From positions 1 to 64,000 of the forward strand of contig JAQUAF010000002.1 of NCBI GenBank assembly GCA_028687435.1: DNA of 64,000 nt. The letters run 5' to 3'. The translations under genes and the position numbers were made by a program. This DNA is from Verrucomicrobiia bacterium (lineage in GTDB: Bacteria; Verrucomicrobiota; Verrucomicrobiia; JABWAM01). Positions within the stretch are counted from its first letter, which is position 1; each line of letters starts with the position of its first letter. The notes beneath the pieces were generated by a model. That model was not told the DNA's origin. It ran no database searches and was given only the letters and a program-made list of their open reading frames with translations. Below are positions 18,443 through 26,312 of the stretch, one piece after another.

Positions 18443-18482
18443 CGCAAGCGATGTGGTTTTGTCGGATAAATACATGTCATTT

Positions 18483-18794
18483 GAGGCTCTTGCAAAACTA
18501 CGATGCTTGGCGCGATGAACCGCTTTGGCCAAATCCAAGCCATTCGACAGGCTCAGGCTTGTCCCGAGCGAAGTCGAGGAGGTCAACGCTGGAGTTGGCC
18601 AAAGCGGTTGTCGCCCAAAGGGTTGCGCGTCTTTTTTTCCGCTGGTGGCGTTGTGTCGCTTGGGCAAGCCCGCCTGCGTGGCCGAAGCCACTCCGTCGAG
18701 GCGAAGGCCCGTTGCAGGGATTGCCCAAGCTCCACGCCTTCCCAGCGAAAATAATCCGCAGCAACGCCAAGTATCGTAGTTTTGCAAGAGCCTC
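18483..18794. mobile_element. MITE-like foldback element, copy 1 (312 bp)
   Basis: Thirty-base terminal inverted repeats with one mismatch (outer end GAGGCTCTTGCAAAAC), flanked by the direct repeat ATTT (18479-18482 and 18795-18798), a probable 4-base target duplication. An inner stem pairs 18520-18532 (CCGCTTTGGCCAA) with 18595-18607. Compared with copy 2 it has about 115 extra bases, themselves a foldback (GCTTGGGCAA with TTGCCCAAGC). It also contains TTCGACAGGCTCAGG, a word common in dispersed bacterial repeats. No transposase is encoded. It fills most of the 480-base spacer between the isomerase stop and the Gfo/Idh/MocA start. Confidence 0.88.
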
Positions 18795-18811
18795 ATTTGA
18801 TGAAAAATTCT

Positions 18812-18850
18812 CCTAAGTGCCTCAGTGCCCAGAGTGCCTTAGTGCCTCCC
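18812..18850. repeat. GGCACT word repeat, right of foldback element
   Basis: Reads on the minus strand as GGGAGGCACTAAGGCACTCT followed by GGGCACTGAGGCAC. The stop codon of the isomerase-like gene (TAA, 18841-18839) lies inside the first word, so the repeat begins at the very end of the coding sequence. Confidence 0.6.
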
Positions 18851-19882
18851 CATGAGGACGCGAACGATATAGCCCTCCAGCGCCTCGTAATTGCGGTTGG
18901 CGATCATGGTTTGCATCTTGCGTTCGTCGAGGCCGCGGGAGATGTTCAGAAGGGCCAGGAAGATTTCCCGGCTGTTGGAGAGGTGGCGGGTTGAGTCGTC
19001 GATTTTTTGGGTGCGCATGGCCTTGACGTCCAGCCCGACCCATTCCCCATGGCGTCCGTAGCCGTAGCGGTCGAGGATGCGGACTTGGTTGAAGGCGCGG
19101 CGCAGGTCCACAGCGCCGAAGGTTTTGTCCTGGTCGAATTTCAAGCCGTTCTGGTCGTTGAGGTGGACGGTCCAGAGCTTGTTGAAGGCGAGGGCGTAGC
19201 CCATTTCGTCGGAGGGATCCAAACCGGCCAGGATGGCATGTGCGCTTTCGATGTTGATGCCCACGCGTTCGGGGGAAACGGTCAATTGGGCCAACCCCAC
19301 GGCGTGACCGGTGGTGGGGATGTAGGTGTGGTCCATGGGTTCGTTTGGCTTGGCTTCGATGGCGATGCGGATTTTCTGGTCATGACCGAGCATGTCATTG
19401 ATTGCTGCGGCAAGGCGATCCACGGCCACGCGGCTGTCCTTGGCTTCGCGGACATAGGCGCCTTCGCGCGCCAGCCACAGGACGATCAAGTCTGTGCCCA
19501 GGGCGTTGGCGATGTCGATGCAGCGGCGGCTGCGTTCCATGGCGTATTCGCGGCATTTTGGATCGTTGGAGGTATAGCCGCCGTCGATGGTGCGTGGATC
19601 CTCCCAGAGGCGCGGGGCGACGAATTCGGCCTGGAGACCGTGATCCTCAAGACTGTGGCGGAGCGCTTGGGCCTTGCGTATTATTTGGGCGGAGGTGAGC
19701 TGGTTGAGTTCTGGCACGGCATCGTCGTCGTGCAGTTGCACAGCGCCAAAGCCGAGGCGTTTGTACAGTTGGAGTTTTTTCTTGAAGGGGATGCTGGCGC
19801 GGACGGCCGGGCCGAAGGGGTCGGCGCCTTCGTGGATGTTCCAGGGGCCGAATGAGAATCGGAAGATGCCTTGGGTTTTCAT
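18839..19882 (-). CDS. Xylose-isomerase-like TIM barrel protein
   Basis: A 347-residue sugar isomerase-like barrel of the xylose isomerase/AP endonuclease 2 superfamily. Recognisable are LGFGAVQLHDDDAVPE (the catalytic-His strand in xylose isomerase), LIVLWLAREGAYV, the metal-site strand IAIEAKPNEP, INIESAHAIL and VHLNDQNG with its metal-ligand pattern. It is shorter than class II XylA but keeps the E, E, H/D metal-ligand pattern. It probably interconverts an aldose and ketose in the cytoplasm; substrate unknown. It is transcribed after the DegT-family gene. The C-terminal MGRH and the stop fall in a GGCACT repeat. Confidence 0.82.
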   Translation of the reverse strand: MKTQGIFRFSFGPWNIHEGADPFGPAVRASIPFKKKLQLYKRLGFGAVQLHDDDAVPELNQLTSAQIIRKAQALRHSLEDHGLQAEFVAPRLWEDPRTIDGGYTSNDPKCREYAMERSRRCIDIANALGTDLIVLWLAREGAYVREAKDSRVAVDRLAAAINDMLGHDQKIRIAIEAKPNEPMDHTYIPTTGHAVGLAQLTVSPERVGINIESAHAILAGLDPSDEMGYALAFNKLWTVHLNDQNGLKFDQDKTFGAVDLRRAFNQVRILDRYGYGRHGEWVGLDVKAMRTQKIDDSTRHLSNSREIFLALLNISRGLDERKMQTMIANRNYEALEGYIVRVLMGRH

Positions 19883-19903
19883 GGTTTTTGTCGAGGGAGG
19901 TTT

Positions 19904-20055
19904 AATGGTTCAAAGGTTCACGGTTCAGGGGAAGGCACTGAGGCACGCGGGGCACTCGGGCACTGAGGGTTGGGGCAAGAAAAGGAAGTTAAGGGGGCAG
20001 CGGTTCAAGGTTCAGTGGTTTAGCAGTTGGTTTTATATCGAGCATCAAGCGAGCC
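19904..20055. repeat. Spacer with GGTTCA and GGCACT word repeats
   Basis: Contains TTCAAAGGTTCACGGTTCAG (19910-19929), GGCACTGAGGCACGC with GGGGCACTCGGGCACTGAGG (19934-19969), and GGTTCAAGGTTCAGTGG with TTGGTTTTATATCGAGCATC (20000-20055). The last part overlaps the end of the DegT-family gene, whose stop (20022-20020) lies within it. Similar to 16935-16992. Confidence 0.55.
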
Positions 20056-21270
20056 TGCCGCCTTGCGGATGATTTGGGCGGCGGCTTGTTCCTGTTTGCG
20101 GGTCAGGCGGGAAGGGATGGGCAGCAGAATGGATCGGGCAAACAGTTCGTCGCTTTGGGGGCAGGCGCCAGCCTGATAATTGTAAACGCTCCGGCGGTTG
20201 GCTTCCAGGCGCCAGGGATTGCCGGCAGGCGAGAGGGGGATTTTTTTCACAAGGGAAGGAATGTTGGAATAGATGTGCAGTCCGTAATCCGCCAGACGAT
20301 GGACATTGTGCAATCCCTGTTCGCGCATGACCCGGACGGCTTGGAGGGCTTGTTTTTCCCCGGAAAGGGTCAGGATCAAAAAGGGGCCGCTGTCTCCCTG
20401 TTCGTCGGTCAGACGGCGAAAAGACAGCCCCGGTGTGTTTTTGATCCATTGTTTGATTCGTTGTTTGGAAGCGCGCATTTGGGCCAGGATTTTGGGCAGC
20501 TTGCGCAACTGGACGCCTGCCACGGCTCCGCAAAGTTCGGACATCCGGCGTCCGCCGCCCCAAAGCAGGGAGGAAGGTTCCGGCATGGACAGACGTCCAT
20601 TAACCCGGATGAGTCCCATGTCGTGAGCGGCAAAGGCGCGGGTGTAAAGATGCGTGTTGTTGGTGATGACAAGGCCTCCTTCGCCGCAGGTCATGTTTTT
20701 GTTGAGTTGCAGGCTGAAGATGCCCATGTCGCCAAAGGTTCCCACTTTTTGGCCGCGATAGGATCCGCCATTGCATTGCGCGCAGTCTTCCAGGACGGGG
20801 ATGCCATGCTGTCTGGCGATTTTCATGATGGCGGTCATGTTGCATGGCGCGCCCGCCATGTGGATGGGGACGATCAACTTGGTGCGAGGGGTGATTTTGC
20901 GTTGGAGATCCCAGGGGTCCATGGTGAAAGTGTCGTCCACTTCGCACAGGACGGGGATGGCATCCATTTGCACCACGGCGCCAACGGTGGCCACCCAGAG
21001 GAATGCGGGAACGATGACTTCGCAACCGGGGCCGATGCCGAACGCCCGCATGGAAGCCATGAGCGCTCCGGTGCCGCTGTTGACAGCCAGCGCATGTTTG
21101 ACTTGGTAGAAGGCGCATGCGGCTTTTTCATAGCGATCCACATGTTTTGGGGGGCGCAGTCCGTAGTAGCGGAAAAGGGAGCCGTTGCGCAGAACGTCCA
21201 AGACGGCTTGTTCCTCTTTTTTGTCTTGCCAATAGACGCCGGGGAATTCGTGGGGCCAGTTGATTTTCAT
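20020..21270 (-). CDS. DegT/DnrJ/EryC1/StrS family PLP aminotransferase
   Basis: A 416-residue PLP enzyme of the sugar aminotransferase family. Hallmarks are AVNSGTGALMASMRAFGIGP, EVIVPAFLWVAT, the PLP-contacting EDCAQCNGG and the Schiff-base lysine in FSLQLNKNMTCGEGG. Members transfer amino groups to keto-sugars, or act as dehydratases/isomerases. Being first in a catabolic block with isomerases and an oxidoreductase, it may process an amino or keto sugar intermediate, but this is inference. It is divergent from the LacI gene, with two LacI-type operators in the spacer. Confidence 0.9.
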   Translation of the reverse strand: MKINWPHEFPGVYWQDKKEEQAVLDVLRNGSLFRYYGLRPPKHVDRYEKAACAFYQVKHALAVNSGTGALMASMRAFGIGPGCEVIVPAFLWVATVGAVVQMDAIPVLCEVDDTFTMDPWDLQRKITPRTKLIVPIHMAGAPCNMTAIMKIARQHGIPVLEDCAQCNGGSYRGQKVGTFGDMGIFSLQLNKNMTCGEGGLVITNNTHLYTRAFAAHDMGLIRVNGRLSMPEPSSLLWGGGRRMSELCGAVAGVQLRKLPKILAQMRASKQRIKQWIKNTPGLSFRRLTDEQGDSGPFLILTLSGEKQALQAVRVMREQGLHNVHRLADYGLHIYSNIPSLVKKIPLSPAGNPWRLEANRRSVYNYQAGACPQSDELFARSILLPIPSRLTRKQEQAAAQIIRKAAGSLDARYKTNC

Positions 21271-21289
21271 GGAGGGGGGAAGAAGGGGA

Positions 21290-21320
21290 TTAGACTTTTA
21301 GGCTGTTAGACTGTTAGGAG
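21290..21320. repeat. TTAGACTGTTAGG word repeat
   Basis: TTAGACTTTTAGGCTGTTAG followed by ACTGTTAGGAG, just upstream of the DegT-family start; the core TTAGACTGTTAGG also occurs at 16901-16913, upstream of the first UROD gene of the block. Confidence 0.5.
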
Positions 21321-21381
21321 GGCGCACATTTGAGTGCGTATAGAGTTACGTAGATCTTAAAGGTTTGGTGGAATTCACGAT

Positions 21382-21397
21382 ACTTAATCGGTTAAGT
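21382..21397. promoter_or_regulatory. LacI-type operator 1
   Basis: ACTTAATCGGTTAAGT, a near-perfect palindrome with a central CG, the shape bound by LacI/GalR proteins. The same site in reverse orientation occurs at 21500-21515. It lies on the DegT side of the divergent spacer, so it probably controls the minus-strand sugar block. The likely binder is the LacI protein starting at 21815. Confidence 0.75.
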
Positions 21398-21456
21398 GAT
21401 AGTTTATTTAGAAAAGTCAAAAAGGCAAATAAAATTTGAATTTTCTTTAAAATAAT

Positions 21457-21486
21457 TTGACTTTTAGTTGTTTGATGGTGTATTTT
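21457..21486 (+). promoter_or_regulatory. Predicted promoter of the LacI gene
   Basis: TTGACT (21457-21462) and TATTTT (21481-21486) separated by 18 bases in a strongly AT-rich stretch (21398-21500). The operator at 21500-21515 lies just downstream, over the expected transcription start, which fits autorepression. Confidence 0.55.
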
Positions 21487-21499
21487 CATTAAAATTAAA

Positions 21500-21515
21500 A
21501 CTTAACCGATTAATG
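21500..21515. promoter_or_regulatory. LacI-type operator 2
   Basis: ACTTAACCGATTAATG, matching the reverse complement of operator 1 (ACTTAACCGATTAAGT) at 15 of 16 positions. It overlaps the start region of the predicted LacI promoter. Spacing between operator centres is about 118 bases, so looping between the two sites is possible. Confidence 0.75.
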
Positions 21516-21586
21516 AAAGAATCTGACATGGTTCGAAATTTGGAGGAAGAAGATTGCTTCGGCGTTCATTGCGATCTGATATGAAT

Positions 21587-21781
21587 GAGGCTCTTGCAAA
21601 ACGACGATACTTGGCGTTGCAGCGAAAAATAGACGTGCAACCCCTTGGGCGACAATCCCTTTGGCCAACTCCGGCGTTGACTCGGCAGTCAAAGCCCGCC
21701 TTGGGGATTCTCCTGCCGCGTCGCCTTGGATTTGGCCAAAGGGATTTATCGCGCCAAGCATCGTCGTTTTGCAAGAGCCTC
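21587..21781. mobile_element. MITE-like foldback element, copy 2 (195 bp)
   Basis: Thirty-base terminal inverted repeats with the same outer end as copy 1, flanked by the direct repeat GAAT (21583-21586 and 21782-21785). The inner stem pairs 21656-21668 (TCCCTTTGGCCAA) with 21732-21744. Relative to copy 1 it is inverted and shorter. Where the copies differ in the stems, both strands change together. It sits between the LacI promoter/operator and the LacI start codon, so it would be in the 5' leader of the regulator mRNA. Confidence 0.88.
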
Positions 21782-21814
21782 GAATCTAGAATCTAAAATC
21801 ACCAATCAAAAATT

Positions 21815-22819
21815 GTGAGTATCACCCTTGCCGATATTGCAGAGAAAGCCGGTGTGTCGGTTGCCGCCGTGTCCAAGGCGTTGAGCGATCAATCGGACAT
21901 TGCGCCAGCGACGCGGCGTCGGATCAAGCAACTGGCTGGGGAGATGGGGTATGTGATGAATGTTGCCGCCCGCACGTTGACCATGAAGAAGACGATGGCG
22001 ATCGGAGTGGTTTTGCCTTTGGCGCACATTCCGGCGGTGACGGATCGTTTGCGGGGGATTCAGGCGGAGGCGATGGAGAGGCGGTATTTGACCTCGGTGG
22101 CGTTTCACAATGGCGGCATTGATGAGGAACGGAAACAAATAGAGATGCTTTACGGACGAGTGGATGGGTTCGTGATCACCCCCGCCAATCAGTCTCTGGA
22201 ACTGGCGAAGCTTTTGAAGCGACTGGATCTGCCGGTGGTTTGCATGAGCGAACCGTTGGTGAAGATGGAGACGGATTTTTCCGGGGATGACGATGAGGAG
22301 GGAGGACGTTTGGCGGCGGCGCATTTATTGGAGAGAGGGCGGGAACGGATTGCCTATTTGGGATATGCGGAGGGGACGCCGTCGGATCAGGCGATATTGA
22401 AGGGGATGCGGGAGGTTTTTGCGGGGAAGGGGCTGTCATTGGATAAAAGCTGGATTCGTTGGGGCAATGCCAGCCAGGCGGAGACGCGGGCGAATATGGA
22501 TGCGCTGCTGGCGATGACACCCCGTCCGGACGCGATAATGGCTTTTAGTGATGTGACGGCGTTGTGGGTATTGGAGCATTTGGAGAGGCGCAAGGTGGCG
22601 GTTCCCGGGGAAGTGGCGGTGGCGGGGTATGACGACACGATATTTGCGGAATTAGGCCGGATGCCTCTGACCAGCGTGGCCCAGCCCAATTTCGAGATTG
22701 GCCGCCAAGCGGCGCGATTGTTGCTGGAGCGGCTGGAGGACGAGAGCGGCGCTGCCGCCGCCCCATGCAGGCGGGTTGTTTTCAAACCCAGACTCGCGGT
22801 GCGGATGTCGAGCGGATAA
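21815..22819 (+). CDS. LacI-family transcriptional regulator
   Basis: A 334-residue repressor. The N-terminal helix-turn-helix is TLADIAEKAGVSVAAVSKAL, followed by the hinge helix region NVAARTLTMKKT and a periplasmic-binding-like sensor domain (GVVLPLAHIPAVTDRLRGIQ, VAVAGYDDTIFAEL, TSVAQPNFEIGRQAARLL). The start is GTG at 21815. It diverges from the minus-strand sugar block and precedes the second GH123-like gene by 71 bases. Both operators in the spacer fit this protein. The foldback element occupies most of its mRNA leader. Confidence 0.92.
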   Translation: MSITLADIAEKAGVSVAAVSKALSDQSDIAPATRRRIKQLAGEMGYVMNVAARTLTMKKTMAIGVVLPLAHIPAVTDRLRGIQAEAMERRYLTSVAFHNGGIDEERKQIEMLYGRVDGFVITPANQSLELAKLLKRLDLPVVCMSEPLVKMETDFSGDDDEEGGRLAAAHLLERGRERIAYLGYAEGTPSDQAILKGMREVFAGKGLSLDKSWIRWGNASQAETRANMDALLAMTPRPDAIMAFSDVTALWVLEHLERRKVAVPGEVAVAGYDDTIFAELGRMPLTSVAQPNFEIGRQAARLLLERLEDESGAAAAPCRRVVFKPRLAVRMSSG

Positions 22820-22890
22820 CGGGCAAGGTTTGTTCAATTGCAAAAGGCCTGGCGGATTTACAACCGCGGCCAGAAGAGAGGAGATGCAGG

Positions 22891-25422
22891 ATGAGGTTTA
22901 AATTTTATATTTTTATTTTCTTGGCGCTGATTGTCATTGCAGATGGCGTCCATGCGCTGGAAAAAGCATTGGCATCCGGCGAAAACGATAAAAATGGCGT
23001 CAATCTGGCGTTGGGCAAGCCATATACTCTTGATCCTGCGCCCAATTACAAGTTGTGTCTTGACGCCGATGATTCGCGACAACTGACGGATGGCATGATT
23101 TATAGCGGCGGAAAGATGCTTTGGATTGAAAAAACGACCGTGGGATGGGAGCGCGTGCCGCAGGCGTTGATAACTGTTGATTTGGGCAGGGTCGAGCCGC
23201 TTGAAAAAGCGATTTTTCGAACGGCTTTTGACGGTCCCCGGAATGTCCGGTGGCCCCGGTCGGTCAGGGTTTTTGTGAGCGAGGACGGGAAGGAGTATTC
23301 CGATTTCGGAGACATGGTTGATCCGCTTTGGGATGACGAGTTGCCTCCGGAGCTGGCGCCTTTTGGGGAAAAGCAGAAACATGTTTTTCATCGTTACGGC
23401 ATCCCCTTGAACACCCGCGGGCGCTATGTTTGTTTTGTCGCACGAAGTTCAAGATATATCTTTTGCGACGAAATCGAGGTGTTGCGTGGAAACGCCGTTT
23501 TATTGGAAAGACCGTTGGAGGGCAAAAGGGTTGGCGATGTGAGGAGCCATCTGGAAAAGTCGGTGGTGCGGGAAAATGTGTCCCGCGTTCTATTGCGGGA
23601 CATGGAACGAATTCGCCGGGGCGCGGCAGATTTGACTGGTGAAGAAAGGGCGGGATTGGAGGGGAAACTGGCGCGCCTCAAGGAATGGACGGAGGCGATG
23701 GAATTCCAGTGTCTCGCCGACGCAACGCGCGCTGTCACGCCTTTGAATGACATTCATCGGGATATTTTGAAGGTTCATGCGGAGGTGTTGCGTTTGAAAA
23801 AGTATCCGCCGTTGATGGCATGGCATAAAAACCGGTGGGATCCGCTGGATGCGCTGGAGACGCCGGTCGATCCATGCGCAGAGGGGCCAAAGCTGGTTGT
23901 GGAGATGATGGATCGAGAGTATCGCGCGGAGGTTGTCAATTTGACCAATGCCAGCGAGGACGATTTAACGGTGGAGGTGTCCTTTGAGGGACTTCCGGGA
24001 GGAAGGGTCCCGCGATATATCACGGTTTACCAAGTGGAATTTGTCGGCACGCAACAAGGGAAGATGATCGCCGATCCTTTGGTGGAGGCGGACAAGAAGA
24101 TAAAATGTTGGCAGGTGAAGATCCCATCCGGCATGACCCGGCAGTTATGGTTGAGCTTCAATCCCCGTGGAATCAAGGATGGAAGGTATGAGGGGGTATT
24201 GTGGGCGAGGGTTGGAGGGAGGATTTTGTTGAAAGTGCCTTTGGATTTTGTTTTGCATCCGTTTCAATTTCCCGATCGTCCGCGGTTGTCCCTTGCCATG
24301 TTTGATTACACGGACAGGCCCTATGGCTTCAAAAGCATCACGGAACGGAATGTTTCCCTGGCTGTCAGTGACATGAGGGAGCATTTTGTGGATACGGCTT
24401 ATGGCCACCGGTCAAGCGCCTGTTGGCCGGAAAAGGAGGATTTTGACGCCGAAGGAAATTTGACCAAACCTCTGCGGACGGAGGGGTTTGACGATTGGGT
24501 GAGACGGTGGAAGGATGCCCGGCGTTTTCATATTTACACCGGCAATGCGCTGAAGGATTTTTGCGGGGAACCGATGGGGACGCCGAGGTTCAATCGCATG
24601 GTGGGGCAATGGATGTCGGCTTTCGCCAAACACGCCCGGACTCGCGGAATCAAGCCGGAGCGGATGGCGATGCATCTTTACGATGAACCTTTGGCGAATT
24701 TTGCGAGCAAGGAGGCTTGTTTGATGAATGCCGTTTGGGGCAAGGCCATGAAGGCGGGCGCGCCGGAGATATTGCTTTTTACCACCGCCACCTTGTTGAA
24801 AGAACCTTCCGAAGAAGAAAGGGAGATGATGAGTGTTCACGATATCATTTGCCTGCATTTGCCGGAGTCCGGTGGAGTGAACAAATTAACCCGGGATGTT
24901 GTCTTGTCCGGAAAAAACAAAGACGGAAAATTCTGGCTTTACAGTTCCTTTGGGCCTTCGCATTTGTTTGATCCCTGTTATTATCATCGGCTGCAGGCCT
25001 GGCATTGCTGGCGTGATGGCGCGGTGGGGATGGCTTTTTGGAATTATTGGAATTCATATAAAGACGGAAAATGCGCGGCTTGGAACGAATTTGCCGCGCA
25101 AGAGGAGAGCTATGGAGTGACTTATACCACGGCGGATTCTGTGACGGGCAGCAAACATTGGGAAGGCATCCGCGAGGGGGTGGAAGATTATGAGTATCTC
25201 AATATGCTTTCAGCCAGGATTGAGGAACTTGGAAGGAAGGGGGAATCCTCCGAGAGATTGAGGAGCGCAGAACGGTTGCTTGCCACCTTGCCATCCGAGG
25301 TTGCGAGACCGTATGAAAAAAACAGCATGTCCTGGTTTTCGGACAAAAACCGGGAGGCGGCGGATCAGGCCAGAATCCGCATTTTAAGGGCATTGGCAAG
25401 CCTTTGCGAAGGGGAAAAATGA
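22891..25422 (+). CDS. Secreted GH123-like (DUF4091) glycosidase, second copy
   Basis: An 843-residue exported glycosidase. The start at 22891 is fixed by an AGAGGAGATGCAGG leader and a clear signal peptide (MRFKFYIFIFLALIVIA...VHA). Architecture is the same as 1336-3855: discoidin-like domain (about 35-225), helical linker, beta-sandwich and C-terminal GH123 barrel with the Asp-Glu pair in MHLYDEP and the ending WEGIREGVEDYEYL. Stretches such as MREHFVDTAYGHR and FCGEPMGTPRFNRMV are identical in the two proteins, so they arose by duplication. GH123 members release GalNAc by substrate-assisted catalysis; specificity here is inferred. It follows the LacI gene and precedes a prepilin-like gene. 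Confidence 0.86.
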   Translation: MRFKFYIFIFLALIVIADGVHALEKALASGENDKNGVNLALGKPYTLDPAPNYKLCLDADDSRQLTDGMIYSGGKMLWIEKTTVGWERVPQALITVDLGRVEPLEKAIFRTAFDGPRNVRWPRSVRVFVSEDGKEYSDFGDMVDPLWDDELPPELAPFGEKQKHVFHRYGIPLNTRGRYVCFVARSSRYIFCDEIEVLRGNAVLLERPLEGKRVGDVRSHLEKSVVRENVSRVLLRDMERIRRGAADLTGEERAGLEGKLARLKEWTEAMEFQCLADATRAVTPLNDIHRDILKVHAEVLRLKKYPPLMAWHKNRWDPLDALETPVDPCAEGPKLVVEMMDREYRAEVVNLTNASEDDLTVEVSFEGLPGGRVPRYITVYQVEFVGTQQGKMIADPLVEADKKIKCWQVKIPSGMTRQLWLSFNPRGIKDGRYEGVLWARVGGRILLKVPLDFVLHPFQFPDRPRLSLAMFDYTDRPYGFKSITERNVSLAVSDMREHFVDTAYGHRSSACWPEKEDFDAEGNLTKPLRTEGFDDWVRRWKDARRFHIYTGNALKDFCGEPMGTPRFNRMVGQWMSAFAKHARTRGIKPERMAMHLYDEPLANFASKEACLMNAVWGKAMKAGAPEILLFTTATLLKEPSEEEREMMSVHDIICLHLPESGGVNKLTRDVVLSGKNKDGKFWLYSSFGPSHLFDPCYYHRLQAWHCWRDGAVGMAFWNYWNSYKDGKCAAWNEFAAQEESYGVTYTTADSVTGSKHWEGIREGVEDYEYLNMLSARIEELGRKGESSERLRSAERLLATLPSEVARPYEKNSMSWFSDKNREAADQARIRILRALASLCEGEK

Positions 25423-25488
25423 TGGCGAAAGACGGATTGTTTCGCATGGTTTTTCTTGAATTGGCCATAAAAACTGGAATAATAAAGT

Positions 25489-26241
25489 ATGCTTGATTCA
25501 ACCGCCGCGAGAGGAAGAGTTTTGGTGTCAGGCTCAAGGGCATTCACGCTTTTGGAATTATTGGTGACCATGGGCATTTTGGGGATTTTATGCGCCCTTT
25601 TGACGCCGGGACTGATGCGCGCGAGGGAGGCGGCAAAGCAGATTCATTGCGTCAACAATCTCCGGCAGCTTGGCGTGGCGATCACTTCGTATGCGGGAGA
25701 AAACGACGACTGGATGCCCTCATGCTTCAAGCAATATACGGCGGTTGTCGGGGCAACCAACAAATATTGGGTTTACCTTGTGCATCCCTATCTTTCGGGC
25801 GGGATGACATGGGGGGGGACCTATGCGACGACTTCACCGGTGTTGCATTGCCCAGCCGGATCCCAAACGGTGTGGCCTTATTATGACATCCAGCCGGGCG
25901 GGGTTTTCAAGGGGGTCAATTATGTTTACAACGATCATCTTGGCTGGTTCGAGCCAAATCCCGATGTGCCCGCCAACTATACGTATCGCATGCGCAAGAT
26001 CTCAAGTTGCGCCCGTCCGGCCGAGATCGCCCTGATTCTTGACGGCAATGGGAGGCGGATGCATTTTGAATTGGCGAATCAAGCCAATCTGGTGGAATTT
26101 ATCGGGTTTCGTCATAACAATTCGGCAAATTGTCTTTTTGTTGACGGTCATGTGTCGATTCTGGATCTTTGTTCGTACACCAATGATCAGTTGAAAAGGC
26201 TTACAATGGCGGGGAACGCTTATCCGGAGGACTGGCCGTAG
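25489..26241 (+). CDS. Prepilin-like protein with H-x9-DG C-terminus, second copy
   Basis: A 250-residue pseudopilin-like protein: processing site and helix FTLLELLVTMGILGILCALL, then CVNNLRQLGVAITSYAGEND and the C-terminal HNNSANCLFVDGHVS signature. Like the gene at 3967-4695 it is adjacent to a GH123-like gene, though on the other side of it. Sequence similarity to that protein is confined to the family motifs, so the two prepilin genes look less recently related than the two glycosidases. Role unknown; a surface or assembly function in polysaccharide uptake is only a guess. Confidence 0.85.
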   Translation: MLDSTAARGRVLVSGSRAFTLLELLVTMGILGILCALLTPGLMRAREAAKQIHCVNNLRQLGVAITSYAGENDDWMPSCFKQYTAVVGATNKYWVYLVHPYLSGGMTWGGTYATTSPVLHCPAGSQTVWPYYDIQPGGVFKGVNYVYNDHLGWFEPNPDVPANYTYRMRKISSCARPAEIALILDGNGRRMHFELANQANLVEFIGFRHNNSANCLFVDGHVSILDLCSYTNDQLKRLTMAGNAYPEDWP

Positions 26242-26312
26242 GGTATTGTGTTTCAAGGCGAGACATGCTTGGCGGTTAGCCTGGTTGCGTGAAATTCTTC
26301 AAAGGAAACGTG

